A DNA stretch of 64,000 nt from Ramlibacter agri. GTDB lineage: Bacteria; Pseudomonadota; Gammaproteobacteria; Burkholderiales; Burkholderiaceae_C. A program made the translations under genes and the position numbers. Under the pieces are notes generated by a model. The model worked only from the letters and a program-made list of their open reading frames with translations. It ran no database searches and had not been told where the DNA came from. Shown piece after piece: positions 44,760-54,519 of the stretch (positions are counted from its first letter, which is position 1; every line of letters begins with the position of its first letter). Location: NCBI RefSeq assembly GCF_012927085.1, contig NZ_JABBFX010000001.1, positions 1,612,001 to 1,676,000 of the forward strand, written 5' to 3'.

Positions 44760-46046
44760 ATGCAAGCCTTCCGCGCCGCCCTGCTTCGCTTCGACGACCA
44801 AGGACAAGCCCTCTACGACGAGGACGGCCTGCTGGTCGTCGGCCCCGGCGCCGATGGCCGCAAGGTGGTGCGCGCAGCCGGCGCCTACGCGCGGCTGAAG
44901 GACAACTTCCCCGGCGTCGCCATCGAGCATCTGCCGGGCCGCATCCTGGCGCCCGGCTTCCTGGACCTGCACGTCCACTTCCCGCAGACCGACGTGATCG
45001 GCTCGCCGGCCGAAGGCCTGCTGCCCTGGCTGGAGAACTACACCTTCCCGCACGAGGCGCGCTTCAGCGACCCGGTCTATGCCCGCGGCGTGGCGGAGGT
45101 CTTCCTCGACGAGTTGCAGCGCAACGGCGTCACCACCGCGCTTACCTTCTGCACTTCGCACCCGCACTCGGTGGATGCATTGATGGAGGAAGCGCAGCGC
45201 CGGCGCCTGCGCCTGATCGGCGGCAAGGTCCTGCAGGACCGCCATTCGCCCGATGGCGTGCGCGACGAGACCGAGCAGTCGCTGCTGGACACCGAAGCGC
45301 TGATCCGCCGCTGGCATGGCACGGACCGCCTGGGCTATGCCATCACGCCGCGTTTCGCGCCCAGCTGCAGCGAAGCGCAGTTGCGCGGCGCCGGCGAACT
45401 GGCGGCGCAGCATCGCGACGTCTGGATCCAGTCGCACGTGGCCGAGAACAAGGACGAGATCCGCTGGGCGCGCGAGCTGTTCCCGCGCTCGCGCAGCTAC
45501 CTGGCGATCTACCAGGACTTCGGCCTGATGCGGGAACGCGCCATCTACGCGCACTGCATCCACTTCGACGACGCGGACCGCCAGCTGATGCGCGACACCG
45601 GCGCGGCGGCGGCCGTCAGCCCCACCAGCAACCTGTTCCTGGGCAGCGGCTTCTTCGATTACGAGGGCGCGCGCCGGGTCGGTTTCAAGCACGGGCTGGC
45701 CAGCGACGTCGGCGGCGGCACCAGCTTCTGTCCCTTCCACACGATGCTGGCGGCCTACTACGTGGGGCGCGAAGGCCAGACCAAGCCGGGCCTGAGCCTG
45801 AGCCCGCAGAACCTGTGGTGGCAGCACACGGCCGGCGCCGCGCAGGCGCTGGGATTGGAAGGCGTGGTGGGCAATTTGCAGCCCGGGTGCGAGGCGGATT
45901 TCCTCGTGCTGAACCCGAAGGCCACGCCGCTGCTGGCGCGCAAGACTTCGAATGCGCAGGATCTCGATGAACTGCTGTTCTCGCTGATCGTGCTGGCGGA
46001 CGACCGCGCGGTGGAGCGCGTCTACATCGACGGCGCGCCGGCCTGA
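44760..46046 (+). CDS. guaD: guanine deaminase
   Basis: A 428-residue amidohydrolase. It carries the guanine deaminase signature PGFLDLHVHFPQTDVIGS, in which the His pair binds zinc. Further ligands and catalytic residues are expected in QSHVAENKDEI, YAHCIHFDDAD and ASDVGGGTSFCPF. It converts guanine to xanthine, the substrate of XdhAB encoded 9 kb away. Starting four bases after the second BMP gene, it is probably cotranscribed with it. Confidence 0.95.
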   Translation: MQAFRAALLRFDDQGQALYDEDGLLVVGPGADGRKVVRAAGAYARLKDNFPGVAIEHLPGRILAPGFLDLHVHFPQTDVIGSPAEGLLPWLENYTFPHEARFSDPVYARGVAEVFLDELQRNGVTTALTFCTSHPHSVDALMEEAQRRRLRLIGGKVLQDRHSPDGVRDETEQSLLDTEALIRRWHGTDRLGYAITPRFAPSCSEAQLRGAGELAAQHRDVWIQSHVAENKDEIRWARELFPRSRSYLAIYQDFGLMRERAIYAHCIHFDDADRQLMRDTGAAAAVSPTSNLFLGSGFFDYEGARRVGFKHGLASDVGGGTSFCPFHTMLAAYYVGREGQTKPGLSLSPQNLWWQHTAGAAQALGLEGVVGNLQPGCEADFLVLNPKATPLLARKTSNAQDLDELLFSLIVLADDRAVERVYIDGAPA

Positions 46047-46048
46047 CC

Positions 46049-46585
46049 TTACACGGGCTCCAGGGCCCGATGCGGCCCGGAGGGCAGACGCACGCGGATC
46101 CCGTCGCCTGCACGCACAACGCCGCTCGCAACGACCACACCCATCACCCCCGCCTTGCGAACCAGCTGGCCCTCCGCATCGCGATCCAGCACCGCGGCCA
46201 GCAAGCCCGCCTGGAAATCCTCGATCTGGTGGCAAGGGTTCCGCAGCCCGGTGACGCGTACGACCGCAGTCGCGCCGATGCTCAACTCGGTGTCTACCGG
46301 CAAGGCCAGCAGGTCGACGCCCCGGGTCGTGATGTTCTCGCCCATCTCCCCCGGCTGCACACTGAGGCCCTGGGCCGAAAGCTCGTCGAACAGCTCCGCA
46401 TGCATCAGGTGCACCTGGCGCAGGTTCGGCTGGGTGGGATTCCGCTTCACCCGTGAGCGGTGCTTGACGGTCGTGCCGCAGTGGGCATCGCCTTCGACGC
46501 CCAGGCCTTCGAGGAGCCTGATTTCGCGGGACCCGGATTTCGAGAACGAGTGGCTGGAACTGGAGCTGATGGCGACGACCTGCAT
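46049..46585 (-). CDS. MOSC-domain protein
   Basis: A 178-residue protein with a MOSC domain: SREIRLLEGLGVEGDAHCGT, GEMGENITTRGVDLLALP, then RVTGLRNPCHQIEDFQAGL, where the Cys is the usual conserved sulfur- or molybdenum-binding residue. MOSC proteins carry sulfur or bind molybdenum cofactor. Its closeness to molybdenum xanthine dehydrogenase and modA is suggestive but not proof. It converges with guaD (two bases between stops) and follows the DUF805 gene by 11 bases. Confidence 0.85.
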   Translation of the reverse strand: MQVVAISSSSSHSFSKSGSREIRLLEGLGVEGDAHCGTTVKHRSRVKRNPTQPNLRQVHLMHAELFDELSAQGLSVQPGEMGENITTRGVDLLALPVDTELSIGATAVVRVTGLRNPCHQIEDFQAGLLAAVLDRDAEGQLVRKAGVMGVVVASGVVRAGDGIRVRLPSGPHRALEPV

Positions 46586-46596
46586 GGGGCCGTAGC

Positions 46597-47130
46597 CTAG
46601 CGCACCTGCACCGTCTTCGTCCGCTTCACGTAGTCCTGGTAGGCCGGCAAGGCGATGGCAGCCAGCACGCCGATCAACATGATTACCGGGAACATCCAGC
46701 CCAGGATCTTCACGCCCAGCGTGTTGGGCGGCGGCGGTGCGCCGAAGCGGTTGGCGCCCGGCGTGCCCGGGTTCAGCAGCCAGATGAAGGCCACGAAGGG
46801 GATGATCATCAGGATCACCGTCCAGCCGCCCCAGCCCATGTCGTGCGAGCGCTGGATGGCCTTGAAGATGGTGAAGGCCAGGTAGGCGACGCCGCCCAGG
46901 GCCATCACGGCCATCGTCACCCGGCTGCCCGCGAACGCGCCCAGCAGGCCGGCCAGCACGCCGCCGGCGAAGGCGAACAGCAGGTAGGCGCCCGTCAGGT
47001 AGGCCAGGAAGCGCAGGCGGCCGATGCGGCCCTGGCTGGACCACAGGCTCACGGGCTGCACTTCGCCGCCGCCGGCGTAGACGTCGGCGACGGCCGCTTG
47101 CGGCGGGGCGTAGGGGTTCACGTTGCTCAT
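46597..47130 (-). CDS. DUF805 membrane protein
   Basis: A 177-residue protein with an N-terminal soluble part (LWSSQGRIGRLRFLAYLTGA is the DUF805 entry motif) and four hydrophobic helices, including MIIPFVAFIWLLNPG and WMFPVIMLIGVLAAIALP. Function is unknown in the family. It follows the DUF58 gene by 24 bases and is probably in the same transcript. Confidence 0.85.
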   Translation of the reverse strand: MSNVNPYAPPQAAVADVYAGGGEVQPVSLWSSQGRIGRLRFLAYLTGAYLLFAFAGGVLAGLLGAFAGSRVTMAVMALGGVAYLAFTIFKAIQRSHDMGWGGWTVILMIIPFVAFIWLLNPGTPGANRFGAPPPPNTLGVKILGWMFPVIMLIGVLAAIALPAYQDYVKRTKTVQVR

Positions 47131-47154
47131 GGCTTCTCTCCTCGTCGGAACTTG

Positions 47155-48516
47155 CTACAGCATCCCCGCCCGCTTGACGGCGTGGTAGCGGTTGACCAGG
47201 GCGGCCGGCAACTGCGCCGGCTCCACGTCCACCGACAGCGCATCATGGCCGGTGACGCGGGCGAATGCATCGCGCCGGCCCTGCTCGAACAGGTGCGCCG
47301 TCGCGGTTTCCACCGACTGCTCCGGCCGGGCGATCGGCTGCTGCGCCAGTTCGCGCAGCACCTGTTCGCGCAGGCTGGCCACCATCACCAGGTGGCGGCT
47401 GCGCAGCAGCTTGATGGCGGGCTGCAGCTCGGTCGCATCTTCGTCGCGGAAGTTGGTCAGCACGATGACGAGCGCGCGCCGCGGGAAATGCCGCAGCAGG
47501 TCGTTGGCGGCCTGCACGTAGTCCGAGTGCACGGCGGCCGGCTCGATGTCGTACAGCCGGTTCATCAGCGCGTTGAGGCTGGCCACGCCCTTGCGCGGGG
47601 CGAAGTCGCGCTGCTGCCCCGGCAGGTTGCCGAAGGTCAGGGCGCCGACCTCGTCGCCTTCCTTCAGCGCCACGTAGGCCAGCAGCATCAGCGCGTTGAG
47701 CGCCTGGTCGAAGTGGCTGCCGCCGGCCGCGACAGCGCCTTCGTCCGCGCGCATGCGCCGGCCGCAATCGAGCAGGAAGAACACGCGCTGGTCGCGCTCG
47801 TCCTGGAACTGCCGCACGATCGGCTTGCCCTGGCGCAGGGTCGCCTTCCAGTCGATGTGCCGCACGGGCTCGCCGCGCTGGTAGTCGGCGAGCTGGCGGA
47901 AGTCCGTGCCCATGCCGCGCCGCGCATAGGTCTTGATGCCGATCTGCGTGAGCCGGCGGTCGCCGGCCAGCCAGGCATAGCCCGCCACCGCCGCGAAGTT
48001 GGGATACACGCGCAGTTCCTGCGCCGCGCCCGCTTCCTGCAGGAACTCCCAGCAGCCGCCGCGGCTGCGCCAGCGCAGTTGCGTCGGGCCGAAGGCAACC
48101 AGCCCGCGCTGCAATGCCGTCACCGTGTAGCGCAAGGTCGCACGCGTGCCCGCGGCGAGCGTCGCCGACTGCGGCAGGCCTTCGAAGTGGAAGCGCGCAT
48201 CGGGCGCATCGAAGACCTGGAGGCGCCACGGCAGCTTGCCCGGGTTGTCCAGGTGCAGCCGCACTTCGGTCGCCACGCCGAGCGCAAATGCAGTGGGCAG
48301 CCGGCGCTGCACGTTGACGGGCGACGCCTGCCAGGCGCGCCAGCTGCGCACGCCGTCGATGGCGGCGTAGAGCGCGCCGGCCCCGAGCACTGCGCTGGCC
48401 GCGGCCGCCACATCCGCCACGTCCGCGCCGAGCAGCAGCGCAGCCACCGCGCATGCGGCGAGGCCGGCCAGTGCGTAGCCGGCGGCTCGCGTGGGGAGCA
48501 GGGCGCGCAGCTTCAT
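47155..48516 (-). CDS. DUF58 (von Willebrand-like) membrane-associated protein
   Basis: A 453-residue protein with two N-terminal hydrophobic segments (AAGYALAGLAACAVAALLLG and nearby), a beta-rich middle, and the DUF58 core GTDFRQLADYQRGEPVRHI, then DWKATLRQGKPIVRQFQDER and FFLLDCGRRM, the MIDAS-like start. DUF58 proteins usually work with MoxR ATPases as chaperone-like partners. It starts four bases after the moxR stop in a chain of tightly packed genes. Confidence 0.87.
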   Translation of the reverse strand: MKLRALLPTRAAGYALAGLAACAVAALLLGADVADVAAAASAVLGAGALYAAIDGVRSWRAWQASPVNVQRRLPTAFALGVATEVRLHLDNPGKLPWRLQVFDAPDARFHFEGLPQSATLAAGTRATLRYTVTALQRGLVAFGPTQLRWRSRGGCWEFLQEAGAAQELRVYPNFAAVAGYAWLAGDRRLTQIGIKTYARRGMGTDFRQLADYQRGEPVRHIDWKATLRQGKPIVRQFQDERDQRVFFLLDCGRRMRADEGAVAAGGSHFDQALNALMLLAYVALKEGDEVGALTFGNLPGQQRDFAPRKGVASLNALMNRLYDIEPAAVHSDYVQAANDLLRHFPRRALVIVLTNFRDEDATELQPAIKLLRSRHLVMVASLREQVLRELAQQPIARPEQSVETATAHLFEQGRRDAFARVTGHDALSVDVEPAQLPAALVNRYHAVKRAGML

Positions 48517-48520
48517 GCGT

Positions 48521-49534
48521 CTACAGGCGCGGCGCCGGCACGCTGTCGGCGGCGGTGCGCAGCAGTTCGTCCACCGTGCGGCCTTCCAGCTGCGCGTCGG
48601 GCGCCAGCAGCACGCGGTGCCGCAGTGCCGGCAGCACGTACTGCTTGATGTCGTCGGGCGTGATGAAGTCGCGCGCTTGCAGCAAGGCGCTTGCGCGGGC
48701 CGCGCGCACCAGCGCAATCGCGCCGCGCGGCCCCGCGCCGGCGGACAGGCCCGGCCAGCCGCGGGTGGCACGCGCGATGCGCACCGCGTAATCGAGCACG
48801 CGCTCGTCGGCGCGGATGAAGGACGCCATCTTCTGCAGTCCCAGCACGTGGCGCTCTTCCACCACCGGCTTCAGCTGCTCCAGCGGCAGCAGGTTGCCGG
48901 CCTGGCCTTCGGTGCTGTCGCGGACGATGGCCGTCTCGTCAGCCTGGCTCGGGTAGCCGATGCTGATCTTCAGCAGGAAGCGATCGAGCTGCGCTTCCGG
49001 CAGCGGATAGGTGCCCTCGGTGTCGATCGGGTTCTGCGTCGCCAGCACCATGAAGGGCCGCGGCAGCGCCAGCGTCTTGCCTTCCAGGGTCACCTGGTAT
49101 TCCTGCATCACCTCCAGCAGCGCGCTCTGGGTCTTGGCCGGCGCACGGTTGATTTCGTCGGCGAGCAGCAGGTTGGTGAACACCGGGCCCTGGAACACCC
49201 GCAGGTTGCCGAGGCCGGTGGCGCCGGTGGCCGCCGGGTCGAGCACGGCGTGGCCGGTGATGTCCGAAGGCATCAGGTCCGGCGTGAACTGGATGCGCGC
49301 GTAGCCCAGGGTCATGGTGCGCGCCAAGGCCCGCGCGAGCAGCGTCTTGCCGAGACCCGGCACGCCTTCGATCAGCACGTGGCCGCTGGCGACCAGCGCC
49401 ACCAGCGTCTGCTCCACGGCTTCCGCCTGGCCGACGACGGACTTGGACAGCTCGCCGCGCAGGGTCTGCATCACTTCGGCCGCGCGGGCCAGGTCCTCGG
49501 GCTTGATCAGCATCGGGCTCGGGTTGTTCATCAT
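48521..49534 (-). CDS. MoxR-family AAA+ ATPase
   Basis: A 337-residue AAA+ protein. Walker A is GVPGLGKT (VLIEGVPGLGKTLLARAL), Walker B is LLLADEINRAPAKTQ, and MASFIRADERVLDYAVRIAR lies in the lid domain. MoxR ATPases help mature or regulate partner proteins, typically DUF58/vWA proteins, which are encoded next to it here. Two ATGs (49534 and 49531) are possible starts. It begins two bases after the DUF4350 stop. Confidence 0.92.
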   Translation of the reverse strand: MMNNPSPMLIKPEDLARAAEVMQTLRGELSKSVVGQAEAVEQTLVALVASGHVLIEGVPGLGKTLLARALARTMTLGYARIQFTPDLMPSDITGHAVLDPAATGATGLGNLRVFQGPVFTNLLLADEINRAPAKTQSALLEVMQEYQVTLEGKTLALPRPFMVLATQNPIDTEGTYPLPEAQLDRFLLKISIGYPSQADETAIVRDSTEGQAGNLLPLEQLKPVVEERHVLGLQKMASFIRADERVLDYAVRIARATRGWPGLSAGAGPRGAIALVRAARASALLQARDFITPDDIKQYVLPALRHRVLLAPDAQLEGRTVDELLRTAADSVPAPRL

Positions 49535-49536
49535 GG

Positions 49537-50706
49537 TCAGGACGTCCGTTGTTGGTGTTGCAGCAGCCGCCGCCGCGCGGCTTCCAGCAGTTCGAGGTCG
49601 GCCGGCAGGCGCTCGGGCGTGCGCGGCCCCGGCAGCAAGGCGCGCGTGAGCGCGTTGGCATCGAGCGATGTGGCGCGAGCGATGGCCTGCGGCACGGACA
49701 AGGGCGTGAGCTGCGCGAAGCCGGGCAGGCGCGCACGCGCGGCGTCCTGCAGCGCGCGCACCTGCGCCGCGTGCAAGGCAGCCGTGCCGTGCTGCTGCAG
49801 GAAGGCGCCGGTGCCCGCGACCTGCTCGCGCATGGAGCGGCGTTGCGGCGCAGGCGTCGCGCCGACCGGGCCGAAGCGCACGGCGCCGCGCCACAGCCAC
49901 CAGGCCAGTGCGGCGGCTGCCAGCAGCACCGCGATCCACGCGTTCTGCCAGATCCAGGCCAGGAAAGGCGGGCGGGCTTCTTCCGTCACCAGCCAGACGG
50001 CCTGGCCGCGTTCGAGTTGCAGCGCGGTCGCCAGTGCCAGCGCGTGCTCGCCCTTGAGCACTTCGCGGTTGTTCAGGAAGGTCCAGGAGCCGAAGGCGGT
50101 GACGCTACCCTTGCCGAGCGGCACGCGCAGCATCTCGACGCCGTAGGGCCCGTTCAATTGCCATTGCGGCGCGACATTCTCGCGCGGCTGCAGGTCGCGC
50201 CAGAAGGACGGGCCGCCGCAGAAGCGGAAGCCCTGGCCGTCGCTGCCGGGTGCCTGCAGCCCGGCGGGCTCGGTCACCTGGTAGCAGTCCTGCTTGTCGA
50301 CGCCGCGCTTGATGCGTTGCGCATCGCGTGTCCGGTCCACCGGCTTCAGCGGCAGCCAGGCCAGCTCGCGCCGGTCCAGCAAGGTCGCGGGCACCACCAG
50401 CTGGCCGCCGGCTTCGATCCAGCGGCGCAGTTGCTCGGCGCGCTCGGGGAACAGGTGCCAGTACTGCGAGGTGAGCAGCAGGCGGGCGCCGGGCGGCGGC
50501 AAGGGTTCGAGCGCCTGCCGGCGTTCTACGCGGGCACCCATCTGCTTCAGCACCTGCTCGGTGGCGAAGAAGCTGTCCTTGGCCGCGGCGCCGCGCGGCG
50601 GGCGCGGCACCTGTACTTCCACCCATTCGGTGGCATTGGCGAGCCACAATGCGCCCGCCAAGGCGAGGCCACCGACCGCGATGCGGATGACGGTGTCGCG
50701 GCTCAT
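49537..50706 (-). CDS. DUF4350 membrane protein
   Basis: A 389-residue protein: N-terminal hydrophobic helix (IRIAVGGLALAGALWLA), an extracytoplasmic domain including RLLLTSQYWHLFPERAEQLR typical of DUF4350, a second helix (WIAVLLAAAALAWWLWRG), then a cytoplasmic C-terminal helical tail. The start is set by the ATGA overlap with the DUF4129 gene. Function is unknown, but it is a regular member of MoxR-DUF58 clusters. Confidence 0.8.
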   Translation of the reverse strand: MSRDTVIRIAVGGLALAGALWLANATEWVEVQVPRPPRGAAAKDSFFATEQVLKQMGARVERRQALEPLPPPGARLLLTSQYWHLFPERAEQLRRWIEAGGQLVVPATLLDRRELAWLPLKPVDRTRDAQRIKRGVDKQDCYQVTEPAGLQAPGSDGQGFRFCGGPSFWRDLQPRENVAPQWQLNGPYGVEMLRVPLGKGSVTAFGSWTFLNNREVLKGEHALALATALQLERGQAVWLVTEEARPPFLAWIWQNAWIAVLLAAAALAWWLWRGAVRFGPVGATPAPQRRSMREQVAGTGAFLQQHGTAALHAAQVRALQDAARARLPGFAQLTPLSVPQAIARATSLDANALTRALLPGPRTPERLPADLELLEAARRRLLQHQQRTS

Positions 50707-51425
50707 GCGGCGCGGGCGGCTGCCGCCGGCAATTGCTGGTCGAAATCCCGGCACAGGGCCAGGGCCTGCTCCGCACTGGGCAGGCGCGCGCCGTACACGG
50801 CCAGCTGCCAGGCCTGCACGAGGCGCGCGAAGAAGGCGCTGCGCGGCGCTTCGAGGCGGCCGCGCGCCAGCGCCACGCATTCGCCTTCGGTGCTGGCCGC
50901 GCGGATCGGGACGGCGTAGCCATGCACCAGGCGCGACAACGCGCCGCGATACAGCAAGGACAGCGCGGCGCGCTGTTCACCGCGCTGCCACAGCTGCGCC
51001 GCCGCCGCACCAATGTCCTCCGGCAGGCTCTCGGGCCGGATGTCGAGGCTTTGCACGTGGCTGGGCAAGTGGGCGCGCTGCGCCGGTCCGCGGCCGCCGC
51101 GCACGCGGTACCAGCGGCGCAGGCCGACCAGCAGCAGCGCGACCAGCACGGCGCCGCCGGCCCAGACCAGCAGGCGCGCCGTCTCGTTCATCCAGCGCAT
51201 CAGGTTGCGCAGCCATTCGAAGGCGCTGGGCTCCTCGCGCTTCTGCTCCTTCGGCTTGGCGCGGTCGCGCCAGCGCAGTTCGTGTTCGGTGGTGGTGCCG
51301 GCCAGGTCCGGGTGGGCGCGCACCGCGTCCACGGCCTTCTGCATCTCGGCGCGGGTCAGCGGTTCGGCCTGCAGGGCCGGCGCCAGCAGCAGCGCGAGGA
51401 CCAGCAGGAGCTCACGCAAACGCAC
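50703..51425 (-). CDS. DUF4129 membrane protein
   Basis: A 240-residue protein with signal-like N-terminus (MRLRELLLVLALLLAPALQA), one central membrane helix (LLVWAGGAVLVALLLVGLRR) and a C-terminal DUF4129 domain (LWQRGEQRAALSLLYRGALS). The family is common in MoxR clusters and in transglutaminase-related loci. Its start overlaps the previous gene by 14 bases. Confidence 0.82.
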   Translation of the reverse strand: MRLRELLLVLALLLAPALQAEPLTRAEMQKAVDAVRAHPDLAGTTTEHELRWRDRAKPKEQKREEPSAFEWLRNLMRWMNETARLLVWAGGAVLVALLLVGLRRWYRVRGGRGPAQRAHLPSHVQSLDIRPESLPEDIGAAAAQLWQRGEQRAALSLLYRGALSRLVHGYAVPIRAASTEGECVALARGRLEAPRSAFFARLVQAWQLAVYGARLPSAEQALALCRDFDQQLPAAAARAA

Positions 51426-52143
51426 GGCGGAACTCCTGTTCGATGTCCCAGGCTTCCAGCTCCACGCGGCGGTTCAGGTACATCACGAAACCCGCGGCCA
51501 CGTAAAAGGGCTCCAGCACGAAGATGACCAGCGCATACGCCAGCGCCAGCACCAGCTGGTTGCCCACGCCCGCCGATTGCCACAGCCAGGACAGCACGTT
51601 GCGATGCAGTCCCTCGGGCGCGAACCACACGACCAGCATAGCCAGGCCGGCACACAGCGCGATCTCCACGTTGGCGAAGACGAAGTGCATGCCGAAGGCG
51701 GCGCCGCGTTTGCCGGCAAGCAATTGCGCGCGGCGCTGGCGGCGCGCCTTGCCGCGCTGGCCTTCGAGCTGCAGCGCAGGCTGCGTGTACGAGCGCCAGG
51801 GCGACAAACGCCGCAAGGTCAGCGTCGACAGCAGGCCTTGCCACCACACGGTCCGCTGCTGCGCCCAGAGGTCGGCGAAGCGTGTCTCGTCGTTGAACAC
51901 GGCGCGCGCCAGCACGAACAGCAGGCTGCGATCCAGCCAGGGCTTGAGGCAGAACAGCAGCAGCGTGGGCAGCCAGGGCCGGATCTCGATGGTGGCCAGC
52001 GCCAGCAGCGCGACCACCGCGAACAGCGGCGCCCAGGTGCGCAGCAGGCTGCGCGCATGGCGGTGCACCAGCAGCACGCCCAGGTCGGCGGCTTCGGCCA
52101 TCGGCCGCGGCCGCAGTTGCAGCGCCAGCGCTTCAACGCGCAT
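51412..52143 (-). CDS. multi-pass membrane protein in the MoxR cluster
   Basis: A 243-residue protein with several hydrophobic helices (TWAPLFAVVALLALATI; IALCAGLAMLVVWFAP; QLVLALAYALVIFVLEPFYV), and a hydrophilic middle (GQRGKARRQRRAQLLAGKRG). I do not recognise a named domain. It overlaps both neighbours (11 and 14 bases) and is clearly part of the same operon. The start at 52143 is an ATG; an in-frame GTG at 52149 is possible. Confidence 0.75.
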   Translation of the reverse strand: MRVEALALQLRPRPMAEAADLGVLLVHRHARSLLRTWAPLFAVVALLALATIEIRPWLPTLLLFCLKPWLDRSLLFVLARAVFNDETRFADLWAQQRTVWWQGLLSTLTLRRLSPWRSYTQPALQLEGQRGKARRQRRAQLLAGKRGAAFGMHFVFANVEIALCAGLAMLVVWFAPEGLHRNVLSWLWQSAGVGNQLVLALAYALVIFVLEPFYVAAGFVMYLNRRVELEAWDIEQEFRRAFA

Positions 52144-53125
52144 CGTCACCTCCGCGCGCCGGCCGGCCTTGCCAGAGCAGATAGGCCGCGACCAGCAGCC
52201 AGCAGGCCGCGCCGACGCCGTACTTCACCTGCGGCGTGATCCAGCGCGCCGAGGACCAGAAGGCTTCAATGGCCGCGGCCACCAGCAGGAACAGCACCAC
52301 GCCGTAGACGACCACGATGGCTTCCGCCGCGGCCGCGCGCAGCGCCTGCAGCCGCGTCAAGCGGCCCGGCGCCAGGAAAGCGCGCCCGAGGCGCAGGCCC
52401 GCGGCGCCGGCCAGCACGATGGCCGTCAGCTCGAAGGCGCCGTGCGTGACGACGAAGGACAGGAAGTTCTCCGCGTAGCCGCGCGCGATCAGGTAACCCG
52501 CCACCGCGCCCAGGAACAGGCCGTTGAACACCAGGAAGAAGGCGCTGCCGACGCCGGCGAACAGGCCGGCCGCGAAGGTCTGGAAGCCGATGCCGATGTT
52601 GTGCATCACGTAGTAGCCGAACATCTGCCAGTCGGTGTCGGCGGCGCGCTCGCGGCCGATGCCGGCATCGCCGGGCCCGTACATCAGGTCGAACTGCTGC
52701 ACCTGGCGCGCGTCCATCAGGTGCAGGATGAAGCCGGGGTCGCGCCAGCTGGCCCAGCCCACGGCCAGGAGCGGCAGCGCGAACAGCGCCAGGGCCAGCA
52801 GCAGGTAGCCGCGCTGGGCCCGCACCGCCTGCGGAAAGTCGATCAACACCAGGCGGCCGGCGCGGCGCAGGCCCCAGCCCTGGCGGCGGTAGATCTGGCG
52901 GTGGGCGCGCTGCGTCAGCGCCTGCAGCCGCCCGGTGAGGTGGATCGGGTAGGACCGCGCTTCGGCCAGGGCCAGGTCCTCGCAGGTGGCGCGGTACAGG
53001 GCGGCGAGACGCGCGCCGTCCCAGCGCTTGCCGGCGGGGCCGCTGGTGTTCTCCGCCTTTTCCAGCAGCGCCTCCAGCTCCTGCCATTGCGGCGCGCGGG
53101 TTTCCTCGAACTGGCGCGGCGTCAT
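52133..53125 (-). CDS. SpoIIM-like (stage II sporulation protein M) membrane protein
   Basis: A 330-residue protein. A soluble N-terminal part (MTPRQFEETRAPQWQELEAL, then RWDGARLAALYRATCEDLA) precedes five or so hydrophobic helices, among them FGYYVMHNIGIGFQTFAAGL and FELTAIVLAGAAGLRLGRAF, which match the SpoIIM domain. The organism does not appear to sporulate; in Gram-negatives this family sits in MoxR-RDD clusters with unknown function. The start overlaps the RDD gene stop (ATGA). Confidence 0.87.
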   Translation of the reverse strand: MTPRQFEETRAPQWQELEALLEKAENTSGPAGKRWDGARLAALYRATCEDLALAEARSYPIHLTGRLQALTQRAHRQIYRRQGWGLRRAGRLVLIDFPQAVRAQRGYLLLALALFALPLLAVGWASWRDPGFILHLMDARQVQQFDLMYGPGDAGIGRERAADTDWQMFGYYVMHNIGIGFQTFAAGLFAGVGSAFFLVFNGLFLGAVAGYLIARGYAENFLSFVVTHGAFELTAIVLAGAAGLRLGRAFLAPGRLTRLQALRAAAAEAIVVVYGVVLFLLVAAAIEAFWSSARWITPQVKYGVGAACWLLVAAYLLWQGRPARGGDDAR

Positions 53126-53820
53126 CGTGGCGCTCCGCGGTGGCCCAGCAGCCAGTGGGCGACGCCTAGCAGCCGCGGCGCGGTGGCCCCGCCCTGCGGC
53201 GCCGGCGCGATGCTGTCGGCGAGTTCGGCCAGCTCCTCGAAGCGGGCCGGCGTCAGGCGCGGCGCACGGCCGGCCCAGGCGACCACGGCCGCCTGTTCGG
53301 TCTGCGTCAGCGTGCGGGCAGGCGGCATCGGGTCGGCTGGCGGCAGGGCGCCGTGCAAGGTCACGCTTTCGCTGTACACGACCAGCGTGCCGGCCGCGAG
53401 GTCGCCCAGGCGCTTGAAATCGGCCCGCAGCAGCAAGGTGGCGGCGCCGAAGGCATAGAGGAAGGGCAGGAAATCGGCGGTGCGCAGCAGGTTGCGCACG
53501 ATGGAGGCGCCGGGCGTCACCGGCAGGCCGGAATCCATCACCACCTGCAGGCCCATGATCCGCTTGCCGGGCGTGGCGCCGCTCTTGGACAGCTCGAAAA
53601 CGACCGGGTAGCCCCATTCGAGCGCGAAGTAGGTGATGAGGAGCAGGGCGCCGCCGAAGCCGCCCAGCGCCCGCAGCACGATGCTGGCGGCGACCAACAG
53701 GCCCAGCCGGATGGCCAGGTCGATCATCCAGGCGAGGCCGCGCGCCACGAGGCCGGCCGGCCGCAGCGCGAGTGCGATCCCCTCCGGCGTCTCTGCCAGG
53801 TAAAGCGTGTCCAGCGGCAC
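53122..53820 (-). CDS. RDD-family membrane protein
   Basis: A 232-residue protein with three hydrophobic helices. RDD features are GLVARGLAWMIDLAIRLGLL at the first helix, and SKSGATPGKRIMGLQVVMDS before the third. It is the first gene of the overlapping cluster. The start is a GTG at 53818-53820, preceded by GGGGGAC. The 135-base gap to the divergent dcd gene holds the promoters. RDD proteins in MoxR clusters have no firm function. Confidence 0.87.
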   Translation of the reverse strand: MPLDTLYLAETPEGIALALRPAGLVARGLAWMIDLAIRLGLLVAASIVLRALGGFGGALLLITYFALEWGYPVVFELSKSGATPGKRIMGLQVVMDSGLPVTPGASIVRNLLRTADFLPFLYAFGAATLLLRADFKRLGDLAAGTLVVYSESVTLHGALPPADPMPPARTLTQTEQAAVVAWAGRAPRLTPARFEELAELADSIAPAPQGGATAPRLLGVAHWLLGHRGAPR

Positions 53821-53955
53821 GCGGCTCAGTCCCCCACCTCGATCCCCTTGCGTTTGCGGCCCATTCTAGGGTTGGCCGTGCCCGGCCGCACCTCCGCCAT
53901 TCGGGGGCGTTGCACCCCCTCCACATAGAATCTCTCCCCAGGAGTGTCCCCAACG

Positions 53956-54519
<564 letters not shown>

